The notes under the pieces: model-generated
Seen by the model: only the letters and a program-made list of their open reading frames with translations
What the model was told of the DNA's origin: nothing
The model's database searches: none
Shown: positions 38,245 to 50,167 of the stretch, in pieces
How positions within the stretch are numbered: position 1 is the stretch's first letter
Layout of the letters: the number at the start of each line of letters is the position of its first letter
Made by a program: the position numbers and the translations under genes
DNA from: Lentibacillus jeotgali
GTDB lineage: Bacteria > Bacillota > Bacilli > Bacillales > Amphibacillaceae
Length of the DNA: 64,000 bases
Direction: 5' to 3'
Assembly: GCF_000224785.1 (NCBI RefSeq)
Contig: NZ_AGAV01000014.1
Location: forward strand, 248,001-312,000

Positions 38245-39537
38245 TTATTTCTCAATTTTTGAGAACGCTGTGCGTACCGCCTGGATTGTTTTGTCGATAT
38301 CTTCATCGGTGTGGGCGGTTGATAAAAATACACCTTCAAATTGTGATGGCGGCAGGAAGATTCCTTGCTCTATCATCGCCCGATAGTATTGGGCGAAATA
38401 ATCAACATTGGCATTCTGAGCTGTTTCATAGTTTATGACAGGTTCATTCGTAAAGAAAAAACCGACCATCGATCCGGCACGGTTTATATGAAGCGGAATA
38501 CCATAGTCAATGGAAGCCTGTTTGTACCCTTCCACCAATTTATCAACTTTTCGATTGATTTCGTCGTATGATGATTCATCCAGAGCATTAAGCGTTTCAA
38601 ATCCGGCTGTCATGGCAAGCGGATTGCCGGATAACGTACCGGCCTGATAGATTGATCCGGTCGGCGCTACGCTTTCAATAATCTCACGCTTGCCTCCGTA
38701 AGCACCAACAGGCAGACCACCGCCGATTACTTTTCCTAAACAAGTCATATCAGGTGTTACACCAAAATAGCCCTGAGCACAATTATAACCCACACGGAAC
38801 CCAGTCATAACCTCATCAAAAATTAGGAGGGATCCATTATCTTCAGTTATTTTTCTTAATTCCTGCAGAAAGTTTTCCTGAGGCGGTACAACGCCCATAT
38901 TGCCGGAAACTGGTTCTGCAATGACCGCGGCAATATCATCACCATATTCAGAAAATGCATAGCGCACACTTTCAACATCGTTATATGGGACGGTTATCGT
39001 ATTTTTGACAATTGATTCAGGGACGCCTGGACTATCCGGCAATCCTAAAGTTGCAACACCGGAACCTGCTTTTATAAGTAAGGAATCACTGTGGCCGTGA
39101 TAGTTGCCCTCGAATTTCAGGATTTTGCTCCGGCCGGTATAGCCGCGGGCGATCCGTAAGGCACTCATCGTCGCTTCCGTTCCCGAGTTCACCATTCGCA
39201 GCATTTCGATCGAAGGAACACGGTCGATAACAAGTTCGGCAAGCTTGTTTTCCTGAATGGTCGGCGTTCCAAAGCTAGTCCCTTTTGCGACAGCATCATT
39301 CAACCCGGATACGACCCGATCATCCGCATGCCCTAAAATGAGCGGTCCCCAGCTCAGGACATAATCGATATATTCATTGCCATCAATATCTGTTATTTTA
39401 GAACCTTTTCCCTGATCCATAAAAATCGGTGACATACCGACAGACTTAAAGGCACGTACAGGTGAATTCACGCCCCCCGGCATTAAATCTACCGCTGTCT
39501 TATACGCATTTTGTGACCTATCGAAATTTCGCATCAT
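38245..39537 (-). CDS. hemL: Glutamate-1-semialdehyde 2,1-aminomutase
   Basis: Pyridoxal-phosphate enzyme converting glutamate-1-semialdehyde to 5-aminolevulinate, the second step of the C5 haem pathway. 430 residues. PLP lysine K269 lies in [17 protein letters not shown], with further conserved [22 protein letters not shown] and [13 protein letters not shown] 39537 follows GGGGTGAAG. Last gene of hemAXCDBL. Confidence 0.98.
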   Translation of the reverse strand: MMRNFDRSQNAYKTAVDLMPGGVNSPVRAFKSVGMSPIFMDQGKGSKITDIDGNEYIDYVLSWGPLILGHADDRVVSGLNDAVAKGTSFGTPTIQENKLAELVIDRVPSIEMLRMVNSGTEATMSALRIARGYTGRSKILKFEGNYHGHSDSLLIKAGSGVATLGLPDSPGVPESIVKNTITVPYNDVESVRYAFSEYGDDIAAVIAEPVSGNMGVVPPQENFLQELRKITEDNGSLLIFDEVMTGFRVGYNCAQGYFGVTPDMTCLGKVIGGGLPVGAYGGKREIIESVAPTGSIYQAGTLSGNPLAMTAGFETLNALDESSYDEINRKVDKLVEGYKQASIDYGIPLHINRAGSMVGFFFTNEPVINYETAQNANVDYFAQYYRAMIEQGIFLPPSQFEGVFLSTAHTDEDIDKTIQAVRTAFSKIEK

Positions 39538-39584
39538 ACTTCACCCCTACTTAAATATTTTCTCCCCAGGATTTCACTTTAACC

Positions 39585-40559
39585 CTAAAGCCATTTTGCC
39601 ACGTCTTTTGCAAAATAGGAAATAATCAGGTCAGCGCCTGCCCGTTTCATGGCGGTCAGTTTTTCGAGTACAAGCTCCCGTTCGTCAACCCAGCCGTTCT
39701 GTGCAGCTGCTTTCACCATGGAATATTCGCCGCTTACATTATAGGCAACAACCGGCGCATTAAAGTTATTGCGTACATCACGGACAATATCCAAAAATGA
39801 CATGGCGGGTTTCACAATCAGAAAGTCTGCACCCTCTTCGATATCGGTTTCCGTTTCACGTAATGCTTCCCGGCGGTTTGATGGATCCATCTGATATGTC
39901 TTACGATCGCCAAACTGTGGTGCACTGTCCGCCGCTTCACGGAATGGACCGAAAAATGCCGACGCATATTTTACAGCATATGACATAATTGGAATATTTT
40001 GGTGCCCAGCCTCATCCAGTGCTTGGCGGATAACGGTAACAAAGCCGTCCATCATGTTGGAAGGGGCAATGATATCGGCACCAGCCTCTGCCTGTGATAC
40101 GGCGGTTTGAGCCAATAGTTTCAAGGATTCATCATTATCGACATCATGATTATGAATCACGCCGCAATGGCCATGTGATGTATATTCACATAGGCACGTA
40201 TCCGCAACAACAAGCATTTCTGGAGCTTCATTTTTGATCAGACGTGTTGCTTGCTGGACAATGCCATTATCGACAAATGCACCAGACCCCTGTTCATCTT
40301 TCTCATTCGGAACGCCAAACAGCATGACAGCTTTAATGCCAAGCGACTGTAATTCCTCCATCTCCGCTTTTACATGGTCAAGCGAGATTTGAAAAACCCC
40401 CGGCATGGATGGTACTTCATTTTTTATGTTTTCACCTTCAATGATGAAAAGCGGATAAATAAAATCATCCATTTTTAGATGATTCTCACGTACCAGTGAA
40501 CGCATTGCAGGTGAAGAGCGCAAGCGACGATGCCGCCTGAATTCCCATTCGTTCGCCAT
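39585..40559 (-). CDS. hemB: Delta-aminolevulinic acid dehydratase (porphobilinogen synthase)
   Basis: Condenses two 5-aminolevulinates to porphobilinogen. 324 residues. Cysteines C122, C124 and C132 in [13 protein letters not shown] form the catalytic zinc site. The Schiff-base lysines lie in [16 protein letters not shown] and [10 protein letters not shown]. Part of the hem operon, seven bp behind hemD. Confidence 0.98.
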   Translation of the reverse strand: MANEWEFRRHRRLRSSPAMRSLVRENHLKMDDFIYPLFIIEGENIKNEVPSMPGVFQISLDHVKAEMEELQSLGIKAVMLFGVPNEKDEQGSGAFVDNGIVQQATRLIKNEAPEMLVVADTCLCEYTSHGHCGVIHNHDVDNDESLKLLAQTAVSQAEAGADIIAPSNMMDGFVTVIRQALDEAGHQNIPIMSYAVKYASAFFGPFREAADSAPQFGDRKTYQMDPSNRREALRETETDIEEGADFLIVKPAMSFLDIVRDVRNNFNAPVVAYNVSGEYSMVKAAAQNGWVDERELVLEKLTAMKRAGADLIISYFAKDVAKWL

Positions 40560-40565
40560 ATCAAT

Positions 40566-41339
40566 CTATCCTTTCTGTTCGAAATATTCTTCCATAATAG
40601 TCATCATACCATCGATTGTGAATTCCTCCGGTACTAGAAGGTGAGTTAACCCCCATTCAGAAGCACGGTCCTTGGTAGTTGTTCCAATACAAACAATTGG
40701 TGGAAGGTACCTGATCTGCTCTTCTTTCATTTCCATAAATGCATCGATCGAAGACGGGCTTGTAAATGTTAACACATCAAGATTATCCTGCTCCAATATC
40801 GCATTTAATTCATCTTTCTTTGAGAAACGAGCGCCGGTCTCGTATACTTCCACCGTTTCAAAACGAGTGCCTTTCTCTTTCAGCCAACATGGAAGAATAT
40901 CCCGCGACTTGTTCCCCCTAATAACCAGAACCGGTTCTTCAATGCGTGAGTACGCGACGAAAAATTCATGTGTCATTGCTTCGGCACTATATGTGCTCGG
41001 AATAAAGTCTGCCTGGAAACCATAGTTTTCCAGTGCATGAGCAGTTTTACACCCGACAGCGGCAAATTTGCTTCCAGTCAAAAAATTATAGTTAATACCT
41101 TCTTCTTTTAACAGCTGAAAAAAACAATGCACGCCATTGGCACTCGTAAAAAACAGCCACCTGAACAACTCTGGGCTTTGACTCAGCTCCTTAATTCCTT
41201 CATCACGTTTACAGGAAATCTTTAATAACGGCACTTCCACTGGAATGCCGCCAAATTGCAGAATCTTACGTGCGAAATCTTTTGCCTGCTTTTCTTCCCG
41301 GGTGATTAAAATTCGTTTATTCTTCAAAGGAAGAGCCAT
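40566..41339 (-). CDS. hemD: Uroporphyrinogen-III synthase
   Basis: Closes hydroxymethylbilane to uroporphyrinogen III with inversion of ring D. 257 residues with two alternating alpha/beta domains. Members are weakly conserved; ILITREEKQAKDFARKI, FTSANGVHCFF and LTFTSPSSIDAF are typical. The ATG shares its A with the hemC stop (TAATG), so translation is coupled. Confidence 0.94.
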   Translation of the reverse strand: MALPLKNKRILITREEKQAKDFARKILQFGGIPVEVPLLKISCKRDEGIKELSQSPELFRWLFFTSANGVHCFFQLLKEEGINYNFLTGSKFAAVGCKTAHALENYGFQADFIPSTYSAEAMTHEFFVAYSRIEEPVLVIRGNKSRDILPCWLKEKGTRFETVEVYETGARFSKKDELNAILEQDNLDVLTFTSPSSIDAFMEMKEEQIRYLPPIVCIGTTTKDRASEWGLTHLLVPEEFTIDGMMTIMEEYFEQKG

Positions 41340-42268
41340 TAACTGTCAAGCTCCTCTTTCACTTGCTCAATAATGTCTCTGGCGCCACGGGCTATCAGCT
41401 TTTGTGCTGCCTCTGTTCCGACATTTTCAGGGTCTGTGCCGCGTACTACTTCCTTTAATAACGTTGTCCCATCCGTTGTCCCAACAAATGCGGTCAGGAA
41501 TATTTCATTACCGTTTAGTGAAGCATAGCCGCCGATTGGTACAGAGCAGCTGCCTTCCAGTAATTTCAGAAAGGTTCGTTCGGCAGTGACTGTTTTAGTT
41601 GTCTCAGCATCACTTATACCAGCCAGCAATTTACGTAATTCGTGATCATCTTCCCGGCATTCGATCGCCAATGCCCCCTGTCCAACTGCAGGCACACAGA
41701 CATCAGGCTCGAGATACTCCGTAATAAGGTCTTCGCTCAAGCCGACACGTTTTAAACCGGAGACCGCCAAAATAATAGCATCATAATCTTCTTCATTCAA
41801 TTTACGGATACGGGATTCAATATTGCCCCGGATCCATTTAATTTCAAGGTCAGGCCGTTCTGCCAGTATCTGTGCCTTACGTCTTAAGCTGCTCGTACCA
41901 ACAATCGCACCCTCCGGAAGATCTTTTAAAGCAACATTGTTTTTGGCAATGTATGCATCGCGGTGGTCTTCTCTGACTGGTATTGTTGTGATGACTAGAC
42001 CTTCAGGCATAACAGAGGGCATATCCTTCATGCTGTGAACGGCAAGATCAATTTCCTTTTCATACAACGCTCTTTCAATCTCTTTTACGAACAGAGCTTT
42101 ACCCCCGACTTTTGATAATGTCACATTCAGAATCTGATCACCGCGTGTGACAATTTTTTTCACTTCGAACGAATTTGTCAGGCCGGCTTGTTTCAGCCGG
42201 TCAACCACCCAATCTGTCTGGGTTAGTGCCAAGTTGCTTTTTCGAGATCCGACCACAATATGACGCAT
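41339..42268 (-). CDS. hemC: Porphobilinogen deaminase (hydroxymethylbilane synthase)
   Basis: Polymerises four porphobilinogens to hydroxymethylbilane. 309 residues. The dipyrromethane cofactor is attached to Cys241 in [12 protein letters not shown]; catalytic D81-containing AVHSMKDMP and [11 protein letters not shown] are present. ATG 42268 follows TAGGAGG. Confidence 0.98.
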   Translation of the reverse strand: MRHIVVGSRKSNLALTQTDWVVDRLKQAGLTNSFEVKKIVTRGDQILNVTLSKVGGKALFVKEIERALYEKEIDLAVHSMKDMPSVMPEGLVITTIPVREDHRDAYIAKNNVALKDLPEGAIVGTSSLRRKAQILAERPDLEIKWIRGNIESRIRKLNEEDYDAIILAVSGLKRVGLSEDLITEYLEPDVCVPAVGQGALAIECREDDHELRKLLAGISDAETTKTVTAERTFLKLLEGSCSVPIGGYASLNGNEIFLTAFVGTTDGTTLLKEVVRGTDPENVGTEAAQKLIARGARDIIEQVKEELDS

Positions 42269-42289
42269 CTGTATTCCTCCTAACGTGAT

Positions 42290-43111
42290 CTATTGTAAAT
42301 GAAAATTGGATAAATTACTGAACAGAAAAAAGTTAATCAATAACACAAGAAATGCCGCTGAATTGTAAACGGAGATTGCTCTTCCCTGGTACCCCTTCCC
42401 CAACCTCAGTAGCAGGTACAAGGTATATACAATAAGCACAAGTATCGATCCAATTGTTTTCAGATCAAACCAATAAAATTCAGCATTTGCCGCATAGGCC
42501 CAAGCTACACCTAGAATGATAGCAATCGTCAGAAGCGGCACACCTACTGTCACCGCTTTAAACGACAGCTGATCAAGCTGACTCAGATCACCGATTCGCC
42601 AGACCCAGCGAAACCCCTTTTTACGTTTTAAAAACCGGTATTGAACCAGATACATTAGCGAAAAAATAAATGAAATAGTAAAAAAACCATATGATATGAA
42701 TGCCAGTGTTATATGGGTGATTAGCATTTCATGAACCAGTTCAATGCCCTGGGCCTGCATGTATTCTGTTGCTCTGTTCGAAATGGATAATAAAAGGATA
42801 AAAAAACCGAGCAAGTTAATGAAAAACAGCATGAACTGGACCCGGTAAAACTTGCTGAGAATTAGTGACAAAGAAATCAGCACCCAGGCATAAAATGATA
42901 AACCATCATATAACGTCAGTACCGGGAAGCTTCTCTCGATAAATATTTGCCGCAATAAAAAAACGGTTTGCAGAAGCCAAACCATACTAAGCAACCAGAA
43001 GGCGATCCTACTAGCCTTCCGGTTATTCTGTATAAACTCAATGAAGTACCCTACCAGACTTAAGCCATAAATGATCAGTATGATTTCATAAAGCCATTTT
43101 GATTCTTCCAT
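42290..43111 (-). CDS. hemX: HemX, CcsA-like membrane protein of the hem operon
   Basis: Eight-helix membrane protein of 273 residues related to the cytochrome c assembly protein CcsA/ResC. In B. subtilis HemX lowers the cellular amount of HemA (glutamyl-tRNA reductase) and so tempers haem synthesis. It stands second in the operon, directly behind hemA, as usual. Confidence 0.92.
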   Translation of the reverse strand: MEESKWLYEIILIIYGLSLVGYFIEFIQNNRKASRIAFWLLSMVWLLQTVFLLRQIFIERSFPVLTLYDGLSFYAWVLISLSLILSKFYRVQFMLFFINLLGFFILLLSISNRATEYMQAQGIELVHEMLITHITLAFISYGFFTISFIFSLMYLVQYRFLKRKKGFRWVWRIGDLSQLDQLSFKAVTVGVPLLTIAIILGVAWAYAANAEFYWFDLKTIGSILVLIVYTLYLLLRLGKGYQGRAISVYNSAAFLVLLINFFLFSNLSNFHLQ

Positions 43112-43129
43112 AACAGGAATCCTTTCGTT

Positions 43130-44500
43130 TTAACGTAAAGATAAGTTTTTTGAAAGAGGAAAGGATACTTTTTCGTCTTTGTCTTTAAGTGTTGGGTTAT
43201 TTTTTTCAGCCTGTCTTTGCAATTCGTCCTGAACATCCTGCTCAATTCCAAAGATATCAATAAACTGTTGAAGTGCTTCATCTTTATTATCATTTGCTGC
43301 TAATTCCTTAGCCTGGGTCACTGGCTCTTTTAACAGCTGATTCACGATACTTTTCGTATGTTTGTTCAGTACTTTCTTCTCACGGGCTGTCAAATCAGGC
43401 ATTTTCCGTTCGATGCTTTTCATGGTTTCCGACTGTATGGATAACGCTTTTTTGCGAAGTGCCGATATGACCGGAACAACACCAAGCGTTTGAATCCACT
43501 CATTAAACGCGACGATCTCGCCTTCAAGGGTGATTTCAATTTTTTCAGCTGCAGCTTTTCGCGCTGTCAAATTTTCATCAACGATATTTTGGAGATCGTC
43601 GATATCGTACAGAAAGACATTGTCCAATTCGCCAATGGCCGGATCTAAATCTCTGGGTACCGCAATATCCACGAGAAACAGCGGTTTGCCTTTGCGGTTT
43701 TTCTGGATGGCCTCAACCGACTCCTTGGATAACATAACAAAGTCCGCTCCTGTAGAGCTGATCAGAATATCTGCGTCATGCAACAGTTCGTGCAATTCAT
43801 CAACAGAACCGGCTTGAGCCTTGAATGTTTCTGCCAGCTGATGGGCTTTTTCAAGCGTGCGGTTGACAACCGTGATATTTGATGCTCCGGAGCCATGAAT
43901 ATTTTTGGCTGCTAATTCGCCCATTTTGCCAGCACCAAGTATGACGACATGTTTTTGCTGCAAATCACCAAAAATTTTCTTTGCCAGTTCCACTGCCGCG
44001 TAGCTTACTGAGACGGCATGTTCACCAATAGCTGTATCTTTATGAGCTTTTTTGGCAAATGTGATGGCCTGCTTGAACAACTCATTAAAAATCGTTCCGG
44101 TCGCCTGATTTTCTTGTGCAGTCAGAAAGGCATCTTTAACCTGGCCCAAAATCTGGGTTTCGCCCAAAACCATTGAATCAAGACCGGATGCCACCCGGAA
44201 TAAATGTTCAACGGTTGCATCACTTTCGGTAATGCGCAGGTATGGCGAAAGATCTTCTTTATCAACGTCAAGCCAGTCAGCAAGAAATTGTTTGATATAG
44301 TAACGGCCAGTGTGAACCTGGTCGGTAACTGCATAAACTTCTGTGCGGTTGCAAGTGGAAACAATGACATTTTCCAGAATGCTTTTCTGCTGCTTCAAAT
44401 GTACCATTGCCTCAGCAACGCGATCCTCGGAAATCATAAACCGTTCCCTGATTTCCAGCGGGGCTGATTTGTAATTGAAACCAACTTTAAGTAAGTGCAC
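43130..44500 (-). CDS. hemA: Glutamyl-tRNA reductase
   Basis: Reduces glutamyl-tRNA-Glu to glutamate-1-semialdehyde, the committed step of tetrapyrrole synthesis. 456 residues with catalytic Cys50 in [13 protein letters not shown]. The NADPH domain shows [16 protein letters not shown], and a C-terminal helical dimerisation domain is present. The start is GTG 44500 ([19 protein letters not shown]), matching B. subtilis, with GGGGGTAG eight bases upstream; an ATG ten codons earlier is rejected. Confidence 0.97.
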   Translation of the reverse strand: MHLLKVGFNYKSAPLEIRERFMISEDRVAEAMVHLKQQKSILENVIVSTCNRTEVYAVTDQVHTGRYYIKQFLADWLDVDKEDLSPYLRITESDATVEHLFRVASGLDSMVLGETQILGQVKDAFLTAQENQATGTIFNELFKQAITFAKKAHKDTAIGEHAVSVSYAAVELAKKIFGDLQQKHVVILGAGKMGELAAKNIHGSGASNITVVNRTLEKAHQLAETFKAQAGSVDELHELLHDADILISSTGADFVMLSKESVEAIQKNRKGKPLFLVDIAVPRDLDPAIGELDNVFLYDIDDLQNIVDENLTARKAAAEKIEITLEGEIVAFNEWIQTLGVVPVISALRKKALSIQSETMKSIERKMPDLTAREKKVLNKHTKSIVNQLLKEPVTQAKELAANDNKDEALQQFIDIFGIEQDVQDELQRQAEKNNPTLKDKDEKVSFPLSKNLSLR

Positions 44501-44538
44501 TATAACTACCCCCAAAACATTAAACAACATTAGCTTTT

Positions 44539-44547
44539 ATTATAACA
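44539..44547 (-). promoter_or_regulatory. Extended -10 promoter of the hem operon
   Basis: TGTTATAAT on the minus strand, 39 bases before the hemA start; no clear -35. I looked for a PerR box (TTATAATnATTATAA) and found only a partial match. Confidence 0.5.
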
Positions 44548-44736
44548 TGGACAATACATGTAAATTATTTTAGAATGTGAACAGATTTTGAAACAAAAAT
44601 AATCGTTCATACGTATTTTATTTGTATGATAATCCGTTTGTACTTTATCATACGCATGTAGAAGACGCAAGGAATCTGCCGGGCTGTGTCAGTGGTGTGA
44701 CTTATCCGACGAAGCCTGACATTAAAATGAAAGCTG

Positions 44737-45231
44737 GTGAACATCTTGAAACGGCAACATTCTTTTGCTGCATACTTGCTGATCGGTATTGGTGTTTACT
44801 TTTTATTACGAGAGCTTAAGGTTCCCATTGTTACCGATTTTTATTCATGGACAACATTGCTTATTATTATTGGAATTGCCTTGCTTATACATAGTTATAC
44901 ATCCAGAGATTATCAGCATTTATTGAGCGGAACGATTGTGCTGGGGCTGGGCATCCATTTCCACGGACTTAATCATTATACGTTCTGGATTGATCATTGG
45001 GCAGTATACCCGCTCATCGCAGGGATTGCATTTATTGTACGCGGACTAAGAACCAAAAGCGGTGTCTTTACTGGAATCATTATGACAGCTATTTCCATCC
45101 TTTTAATGTTTTCGGTGCAGCTGCCGGCACCGCTAGACTGGATTTATGACCTCACATCATTGCTTGAGCAATTTTGGCCGCTGATTTTGATTGGCATTGG
45201 CATTTATTGGCTCAAAAAGAAAAGTAAATAG
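44737..45231 (+). CDS. LiaI/LiaF-like transmembrane protein
   Basis: 164-residue membrane protein with four to six helices. The pattern AAYLLIGIGVYFLLRE at the N terminus and FWPLILIGIGIYWLKKKSK at the C terminus is the repeated LiaI-LiaF-like TM unit often found in envelope-stress proteins. The start is GTG 44737 or TTG 44746; GGTGA precedes the latter. It is divergent from hemA and ends at a bidirectional terminator. No function can be named. Confidence 0.75.
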   Translation: MNILKRQHSFAAYLLIGIGVYFLLRELKVPIVTDFYSWTTLLIIIGIALLIHSYTSRDYQHLLSGTIVLGLGIHFHGLNHYTFWIDHWAVYPLIAGIAFIVRGLRTKSGVFTGIIMTAISILLMFSVQLPAPLDWIYDLTSLLEQFWPLILIGIGIYWLKKKSK

Positions 45232-45253
45232 AGACCGGTACAAAGAATTTTCA

Positions 45254-45317
45254 CGAAAAAATCCGAACAATGATTCAAACCTTTCACCTCGTTTAAGAAT
45301 CAGTTCGGATTTTTATA
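45254..45317. terminator. Bidirectional terminator between the LiaI-like gene and engB
   Basis: AAAAATCCGAAC (45256-45267) pairs with GTTCGGATTTTT (45303-45314), extended by GATTC/GAATC inside the loop. Confidence 0.8.
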
Positions 45318-45384
45318 ATATCATGCGTTATTATCTGAACCAGCGAACTATTTATTCCGAAGCGGTGTTAGACTTATCCGGTAA

Positions 45385-45966
45385 TCATATAAATTGTCTG
45401 ATTGCACGCCAGGCATCATCTTTGCCTTCCCCGGTTTCTGCAGAGAAGGGAATCACGATATCCTCAGGTTCAATTTCCAGTGTTTCGTGTGTCCGTTTTA
45501 AATGACTAGCACGTTTTCCTTTAGCGATTTTATCAAGTTTTGTTGCTATCACGATTACCGGCAGTTCATAATATTTCAGAAAATCGTACATTAATACATC
45601 ATCTTCGGTTGGTTCATGCCGTACATCGGTAATCATGACACAGGCTTTCAATGTATCGCGCATTGCAAAGTACTCCTCCATCATGGCACCCCATTTTTCC
45701 CGTTCCTTTTTAGAGACTTTTGCATAACCATAGCCGGGTACATCCGTAAAATAAAACTTATTGTTTATTTTATAAAAGTTAATGGTTTGTGTCTTGCCCG
45801 GCTTGGATGATGTACGGGCTAAATTTTTGCGCTGGATAAGCCTATTGATGAACGACGATTTGCCGACATTCGAACGACCGGCCAAGGCTATTTCCGGAAG
45901 CCGGTCATTCGGATACTGCTTTTTGCTGACCGCACTTATTACAATTTCAGCATCAGTTACTTTCAT
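45385..45966 (-). CDS. engB: Ribosome biogenesis GTPase EngB (YsxC)
   Basis: Essential TrmE-Era-EngA-type GTPase needed for assembly of the 50S subunit. 193 residues with G1 GRSNVGKSS (30-38), G3 DVPGYG and G4 TKLDK. ATG 45966 has GGAGGAG close upstream and overlaps the lonA stop by 14 bases, so translation is coupled. The lon-engB order matches B. subtilis lonA-ysxC. Confidence 0.97.
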   Translation of the reverse strand: MKVTDAEIVISAVSKKQYPNDRLPEIALAGRSNVGKSSFINRLIQRKNLARTSSKPGKTQTINFYKINNKFYFTDVPGYGYAKVSKKEREKWGAMMEEYFAMRDTLKACVMITDVRHEPTEDDVLMYDFLKYYELPVIVIATKLDKIAKGKRASHLKRTHETLEIEPEDIVIPFSAETGEGKDDAWRAIRQFI

Positions 45967-48280
45967 GTTTCTCCTCCAATGCATGTTCAAGCACTTGATC
46001 CAAATGATTAACCTTAATGAAGGTTAAATCATCCCGCACACTTTCTGGTATATCCTCAATATCCTTTTCATTTTCTTCCGGTATAATAATTGTTGTCAGA
46101 CCTGCCCGGTGTGCACTTAGCGATTTTTCCTTCAAACCGCCAATAGGAAGCACCCGGCCCCTTAGTGTAATTTCACCTGTCATGCCGACTTCCTTTTTTA
46201 CTGCTCTGCCTGATAGTGCCGAGACGAGTGCAGTCGCCATGGTAATACCGGCTGATGGCCCGTCCTTTGGCGTGGCACCTTCAGGAACATGAATATGAAT
46301 ATCATTTTTTTCATGAAAATCAGGGTCAATATTCAGTTCATCAGCACGAGAGCGAATATAGCTGAAAGCTGCCTGAGCTGACTCCTGCATTACATCGCCA
46401 AGCTTTCCGGTGAGCGTCAATTTGCCTTTCCCAGGATAATGTGATACTTCAATTGACAGGATATCACCACCGACCGTTGTGTATGCAAGACCTGTGGCTG
46501 CACCCACCTGATTTTCCTGTTCTCTCAAACCATACCGGAAAAGCGATTTGCCCAGAAGCTCTTCCATATTATTTTCAGTCACAACAACACGTTTCTTTTC
46601 GCCTGAAATTATTTTTTTCGCTGCTTTACGGCAAAGTGTGGCCAGTTGCCGCTCAAGATTCCGGACGCCGGCTTCGCGTGTATAGGTTCTGACCAATTTC
46701 AGCAAAGCATCATCACGAATCTGCAGATTCCCTTTTTTCAGCCCGTTTTCTTTCAGCTGTTTTGGAAACAGATGTTCTTTGGCAATATGCAGTTTTTCCA
46801 CTTCCGTATAGCCTGCAATCGATATAAGCTCCATGCGATCCAATAGCGGTCCCGGTATGTTATTGACAAAATTGGCCGTGGCTATAAACAGTACATTCGA
46901 TAAGTCGTATGTTTCTTCGATGTAGTGATCACTAAAGTTGCTGTTCTGCTCGGGATCGAGCACCTCAAGCATTGCTGAAGACGGATCCCCGCGGAAGTCA
47001 CTGGCCATTTTATCAACTTCATCAAGCAAAAACACCGGGTTGACTGTTTTGGCATTTTTCATTCCCTGAATTATTCGCCCTGGCATGGCACCAATGTATG
47101 TACGCCGGTGGCCACGAATTTCAGCCTCATCACGGATGCCCCCAAGCGATATTCGGACAAAATTTCGACCGACCGAACGGGCAATTGACTTAGCCAGAGA
47201 TGTCTTGCCAACACCCGGAGGTCCAACAAGGCAAAGAATCGGGCCTTTAATGGATTGCGTTAATTTTTGGACAGCCAGATACTCCAGTATCCGTTCTTTT
47301 ACTTTATCAAGCCCATAATGGTCTTCATCGAGTATGTCCTGAGCTTTATCAATTTCAATCGTATCCTCGGTTTTTTCAGTCCATGGCAGTGCCAAGAGCC
47401 ATTCAATATAATTGCGTATAACCGAACTTTCAGCAGAGCTCTGCGGGACTTTTTCGAACCGGTCCAGCTCCTTCATCGCCACTTCTTCAACCCGCTCCGG
47501 CATGTCGGATGCTTCAACTTTTTCTCTCAACTGTTCGGCCTCGCCGGATGTTCCTTCCTTTTCACCCAGTTCTTTCTGGATTGCCTTTAACTGTTCACGC
47601 AAATAGTATTCTTTTTGTGTTTTTTCCATCGATGTTTTGACACGCTGACCGATTTTCTTTTCCAGATCAAGAACTTTCTTTTCATCTGTAATGAGTTGAA
47701 TCAGATGCTGCAGACGCTCTTTTACATTTACCATTTCCAATAAATCCTGTTTGTCTTTTATTTTCAGGGAGAGATGGGATGTAACAATATCGGCCAGCCT
47801 GCTTGGTTCATCAATATCAGAAACGGTGGACAATGTTTCCTTGGTAATTTTTTGCGAAACTTTTATGTATTGTTCGAATTGTCTGAGCAGAGAACGCATA
47901 AGTGCTTCTTCTTCATTCTCTTCACCATGTTCATCTTCCAGCTCAGTGAATTCGACCGTAAATTCTTCATTTTCATCGATAAAACGGGTTATTTCCCCGC
48001 GTCGAAGCCCTTCAACTAATACGCGTATCGTCCCATTGGGAAGTTTCAACATTTGCTTGACATATGCCACTGTGCCAACGCGATAAATATCTTTTGATTC
48101 AGGTTTATCCAGACTGACTTGTTTCTGGGCTGCCAGAAACACGGTCTGATCCCCCATCTTTGCTTTTTCCAGAGCTGCGACGGATTTGTCTCGTCCAACA
48201 TCCAGATGCAATACCATAGATGGAAAGACGAGCAGTCCCCGCAGCGGCAGGAGAGGCAATTGTACTGGTTCTTTGGTCAT
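45953..48280 (-). CDS. lonA: ATP-dependent protease LonA
   Basis: Soluble AAA+ serine protease degrading misfolded and regulatory proteins. 775 residues, as B. subtilis LonA. The N-terminal substrate domain begins [15 protein letters not shown]. Walker A is GPPGVGKTS, Walker [10 protein letters not shown]. The proteolytic Ser-Lys dyad lies in [10 protein letters not shown] and [18 protein letters not shown] 48280 is preferred; GGAGG lies 11 bases upstream inside a six-codon extension. lonB, its neighbour in B. subtilis, is absent and two repeats occupy the leader. Confidence 0.97.
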   Translation of the reverse strand: MTKEPVQLPLLPLRGLLVFPSMVLHLDVGRDKSVAALEKAKMGDQTVFLAAQKQVSLDKPESKDIYRVGTVAYVKQMLKLPNGTIRVLVEGLRRGEITRFIDENEEFTVEFTELEDEHGEENEEEALMRSLLRQFEQYIKVSQKITKETLSTVSDIDEPSRLADIVTSHLSLKIKDKQDLLEMVNVKERLQHLIQLITDEKKVLDLEKKIGQRVKTSMEKTQKEYYLREQLKAIQKELGEKEGTSGEAEQLREKVEASDMPERVEEVAMKELDRFEKVPQSSAESSVIRNYIEWLLALPWTEKTEDTIEIDKAQDILDEDHYGLDKVKERILEYLAVQKLTQSIKGPILCLVGPPGVGKTSLAKSIARSVGRNFVRISLGGIRDEAEIRGHRRTYIGAMPGRIIQGMKNAKTVNPVFLLDEVDKMASDFRGDPSSAMLEVLDPEQNSNFSDHYIEETYDLSNVLFIATANFVNNIPGPLLDRMELISIAGYTEVEKLHIAKEHLFPKQLKENGLKKGNLQIRDDALLKLVRTYTREAGVRNLERQLATLCRKAAKKIISGEKKRVVVTENNMEELLGKSLFRYGLREQENQVGAATGLAYTTVGGDILSIEVSHYPGKGKLTLTGKLGDVMQESAQAAFSYIRSRADELNIDPDFHEKNDIHIHVPEGATPKDGPSAGITMATALVSALSGRAVKKEVGMTGEITLRGRVLPIGGLKEKSLSAHRAGLTTIIIPEENEKDIEDIPESVRDDLTFIKVNHLDQVLEHALEEKHESN

Positions 48281-48309
48281 TGTTACGTATACCTCCATCT
48301 ATACTGGAA

Positions 48310-48551
48310 TTTTCCCCGCATATAACGGTCAGTAAGCCGCCAGAGAACGGCGGCCAACTGTCCATAAATGCCCGATTCGGTTCAACTAACATTCAGTGGG
48401 GTAAAGCGTTCCACTGAATGAAGTTTCTACTTTTCCCCGCATATAACGGTCAGTAAGCCGCCAGAGAACGGCGGCCAACTGTCCATAAATGCCCGATTCG
48501 GTTCAACTAACATTCAGTGGGATAAAGCGTTCCACTGAATGAACTTTAACT
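48310..48551 (-). repeat. Family 1 dispersed repeat, two near-identical copies in direct tandem (period 121)
   Basis: Each copy reads, on minus, AAACTTCATTCAGTGGAACG, then CCACTGAATGTTAGTTGAAC and CGAATCGGGCATTTATGGAC. It ends with a long hairpin GGCCGCCGTTCTCTGGCGGC, ACCGTTATATGCGGGG. Copies 48310-48430 and 48431-48551 differ at only a few positions, so the duplication is recent. They sit between the clpX terminator and the lonA ribosome binding site. Confidence 0.9.
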
Positions 48552-48669
48552 CTATGTATATTTCGTTATTGGTTAAAGTCTATATAAAACTTGCTTATTT
48601 GTAAATAATTACAGCTGATAATTAGTATTGCCTATGAGGGAAAAATTACTCAGTTTTTCCGTTAACATA

Positions 48670-48736
48670 GAAAGAGACTGACATTTGCATGCCCTCGAAT
48701 TTTATTAGAACAGAGGGTTCCCGCAAATGTCAGTCC
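48670..48736 (-). terminator. Terminator behind clpX
   Basis: GACTGACATTTGC (48676-48688) pairs perfectly with GCAAATGTCAGTC (48723-48735); an inner CCCTC/GAGGG stem extends it. The minus tail TCTCTTTCT is moderately T-rich. Confidence 0.75.
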
Positions 48737-48763
48737 CGGATTATTCAATTTCATTCATTTGGG

Positions 48764-50044
48764 TTATGCACTCTCTCTTGGGAGTTTTTCATTCTCATCC
48801 CTTACAGTACCGTCACGGAACACCAATTTTGGTCTTCCATTTTCCAGTTCAACTGTATCTTTTGTGATGATGCATTTTTCGATATCGTCACGGGAAGGCA
48901 GTTCAAACTGAACATCCAGCATGATGCTTTCAATAATTGAGCGCAGACCGCGTGCACCGGTTTTCCGCTCAATGGCCCTGTTTGCAATTGCCCTGAGCGC
49001 TTCTTCCTCAAATTCAAGCTCAACATCATCAATTTCGAAGAGTTTAACATATTGTTTAATCAGCGCATTTTTTGGCTTTGTCAAGATTTCAACCAGTGCA
49101 TCCTCATCAAGCGGTGTCAGGCTGCCGATGACTGGAATTCTGCCAATAAATTCCGGTATCAGACCATAGCGCAGCAGATCTTCAGGTAATACTTTCTGCA
49201 ACAATTCGCTTTGGTCCAAGTCCTCTTGCTCCTGATCAGAACCGAAGCCGATAACTTTTTTGCCCAGGCGGCGTTTAACAATTTGATCAATACCATCAAA
49301 GGCACCGCCGACAATAAACAATACGTTACTTGTATCGATCTGAATAAACTCCTGATGCGGGTGCTTACGTCCACCCTGAGGAGGTACACTGGCCACTGTC
49401 CCTTCCAGAATTTTCAGGAGTGCCTGCTGAACACCTTCGCCTGATACATCGCGGGTAATGGAAGGATTTTCTGATTTGCGGGCAACCTTGTCAATTTCAT
49501 CGATATAGATGATGCCTTTCTCCGCTTTTTCAACATCATAATCGGCTGCCTGAATCAATTTTAGCAGAATGTTTTCAACGTCCTCCCCGACATAGCCTGC
49601 TTCTGTCAGTGATGTTGCATCAGCCATTGCAAACGGAACATTCAGGATTCTGGCAAGCGTTTGGGCAAGCAGTGTTTTACCTGATCCCGTCGGACCGAGC
49701 ATAGCGATATTACTCTTAGCCAATTCAACATCATCGGCACTGTTTTTCGTTGTATTTATCCGCTTATAATGGTTATATACTGCCACGGATAAATTCTTCT
49801 TGGCCTCTTCCTGACCAATGACATAATCATCCAGCGTTTCATTAATTTCTCTTGGCTTAGGAAGCTCTTCAAACTCAGTAGCTTCTTCAGTACCAAGTTC
49901 CTCTTCCACGATTTCGGTACATAGTTCAATACATTCATCACATATATAAACGCCTGGACCAGCTACTAATTTACGGACTTGATCCTGACTCTTGCCGCAG
50001 AACGAACATTTTAATTGTCCTTTTTCTTCGTTAAATTTAAACAT
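48764..50044 (-). CDS. clpX: ATP-dependent Clp protease ATP-binding subunit ClpX
   Basis: AAA+ unfoldase feeding substrates to ClpP. 426 residues. The N-terminal zinc domain has C13, C16, C35 and C38. Walker A is [12 protein letters not shown], Walker [10 protein letters not shown], and the ClpP-binding loop IGF lies in KKVIGFGSD. It lies between lon and tig, the standard order. Confidence 0.98.
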   Translation of the reverse strand: MFKFNEEKGQLKCSFCGKSQDQVRKLVAGPGVYICDECIELCTEIVEEELGTEEATEFEELPKPREINETLDDYVIGQEEAKKNLSVAVYNHYKRINTTKNSADDVELAKSNIAMLGPTGSGKTLLAQTLARILNVPFAMADATSLTEAGYVGEDVENILLKLIQAADYDVEKAEKGIIYIDEIDKVARKSENPSITRDVSGEGVQQALLKILEGTVASVPPQGGRKHPHQEFIQIDTSNVLFIVGGAFDGIDQIVKRRLGKKVIGFGSDQEQEDLDQSELLQKVLPEDLLRYGLIPEFIGRIPVIGSLTPLDEDALVEILTKPKNALIKQYVKLFEIDDVELEFEEEALRAIANRAIERKTGARGLRSIIESIMLDVQFELPSRDDIEKCIITKDTVELENGRPKLVFRDGTVRDENEKLPRESA

Positions 50045-50167
50045 TACATTTTCACTCCTAAAAGTTTAAATCTGCTTCCTGTCTATTTTTGTGTACATTT
50101 TAACTTATCGTCATCATACCAAATCAAAATGTGAAAACAAAACAATAACTCTTCTGAAGAAGCTGAT

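Noticed and set aside
44520-44560. PerR or Fur box at the hem promoter
   Set aside because: Only a half-site-like TTATAAT is present, which is the -10 element itself.
48310-48551. Possible CRISPR array (two long direct repeats)
   Set aside because: Only two units, directly abutting without spacers, 121 bp long and also found singly elsewhere; no cas genes.
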